From Lentisphaeria bacterium (GTDB taxonomy: Bacteria > Verrucomicrobiota > Lentisphaeria > Oligosphaerales > JAFGRS01): DNA of 8,089 nt. Of this stretch, positions 7,922 through 8,089 are shown piece by piece (the first letter of the stretch is position 1; the number at the start of each line of letters is the position of its first letter). The notes beneath the pieces are model-generated. The model searched no databases and was not told the DNA's origin. It worked only from the letters and a program-made list of their open reading frames with translations. Position numbers and translations under genes: made by a program. The stretch is taken from assembly GCA_016935045.1 (NCBI GenBank), contig JAFGRS010000495.1, positions 1 to 8,089 of the forward strand. Direction: 5' to 3'.

Positions 7922-8089
7922 CTAGCGCCCGGCCGCGCGGCGGAAACTGCGTGCCCGGGCCTCGACATTCGAGGCCCGGAGGAGACCGGAGATGGCACAG
8001 ACCCCCGCCACCCCGGTCGCATACGCCTGGCCGGCAGATTCCACCGTGATGCCCCCGATCGCCACGCAGGGCAAAGGGGAGACGCGCAC
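7922..8089 (-). CDS. thiE: Thiamine phosphate synthase-like protein (ThiE/TenI family), 3' end only
   Basis: Only the last 55 codons are inside the window; the start lies beyond 8089. The stop is TAG (7922-7924). Reading from the edge, the frame gives PLPCVAIGGITVESAGQAY, then ATGVAGVCAISGLLRAS and a basic tail ending SFRRAAGR. This matches the C-terminus of ThiE: B. subtilis, from memory, has VAIGGIT followed by a short helix and AGADGVSMISAI. The GGI turn and the following AIS segment bind the phosphates of the substrates. ThiE joins the thiazole phosphate and HMP pyrophosphate to make thiamine phosphate in the cytoplasm. TenI, a related thiazole tautomerase, shares this fold and is an alternative that the missing N-terminus would decide. 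It is convergent to secDF and functionally unrelated. Confidence 0.83.
   Translation of the reverse strand: MRVSPLPCVAIGGITVESAGQAYATGVAGVCAISGLLRASNVEARARSFRRAAGR
7955..7979. repeat. Perfect 11 bp inverted repeat with 3-base loop inside thiE 3' end
   Basis: CCGGGCCTCGA (7955-7965) and TCGAGGCCCGG (7969-7979) are exact reverse complements around CAT. It lies within the coding end of the thiE-like gene, about codons 9 to 17 from its stop, and would also be in any read-through secDF transcript. No T-tract follows on either side. Confidence 0.7.

Overview
The window is GC-rich, gene-dense bacterial DNA. Three things point to the PVC superphylum, most likely Verrucomicrobiota: SecD and SecF fused into one ~900-residue protein directly after yajC, a GreA-type protein of just over 700 residues (chlamydial GreA is similarly long, from memory), and an intergenic inverted repeat whose arms read 'EGEAPAEP' / 'GSAGASPSR' in translation, a signature I associate with dispersed repeats in verrucomicrobial and planctomycete genomes. 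The phylum is an inference; there is no rRNA or other marker here.

Layout. Minus strand, reading right to left from 4146 to 22: a sigma-54-dependent response regulator, then a small membrane-anchored protein whose start overlaps the regulator's stop by 4 bp, then after a 25 bp gap the long GreA-family protein. They look like one operon. Bases 4147-4613 form a divergent intergenic region with a strong 43-bp-arm inverted repeat in the middle, a weak candidate promoter for the minus operon on one side and a better sigma-70-like candidate for yajC on the other. Plus strand: yajC (4614-5048), a 134 bp gap with a GC-rich hairpin, and the fused secDF (5183-7882). The right end holds the 3' part of a convergent thiE-like gene (7922-8089, minus, cut by the window edge).

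How the genes fit together. YajC and SecDF are accessory membrane parts of the Sec protein-export machine. The most interesting point is that the unnamed 190-residue protein across the divergent promoter region resembles the SecD periplasmic P1-head subdomain on its own, behind a single N-terminal hydrophobic segment. If so, both sides of the intergenic region carry Sec-related proteins, and the response regulator and the GreA-like elongation factor share an operon with a free-standing SecD-like domain. A link between envelope or secretion status and transcription control is a hypothesis only. No kinase partner for the regulator is in the window, and I see no CRISPR array, tRNA, rRNA, transposase or phage gene.
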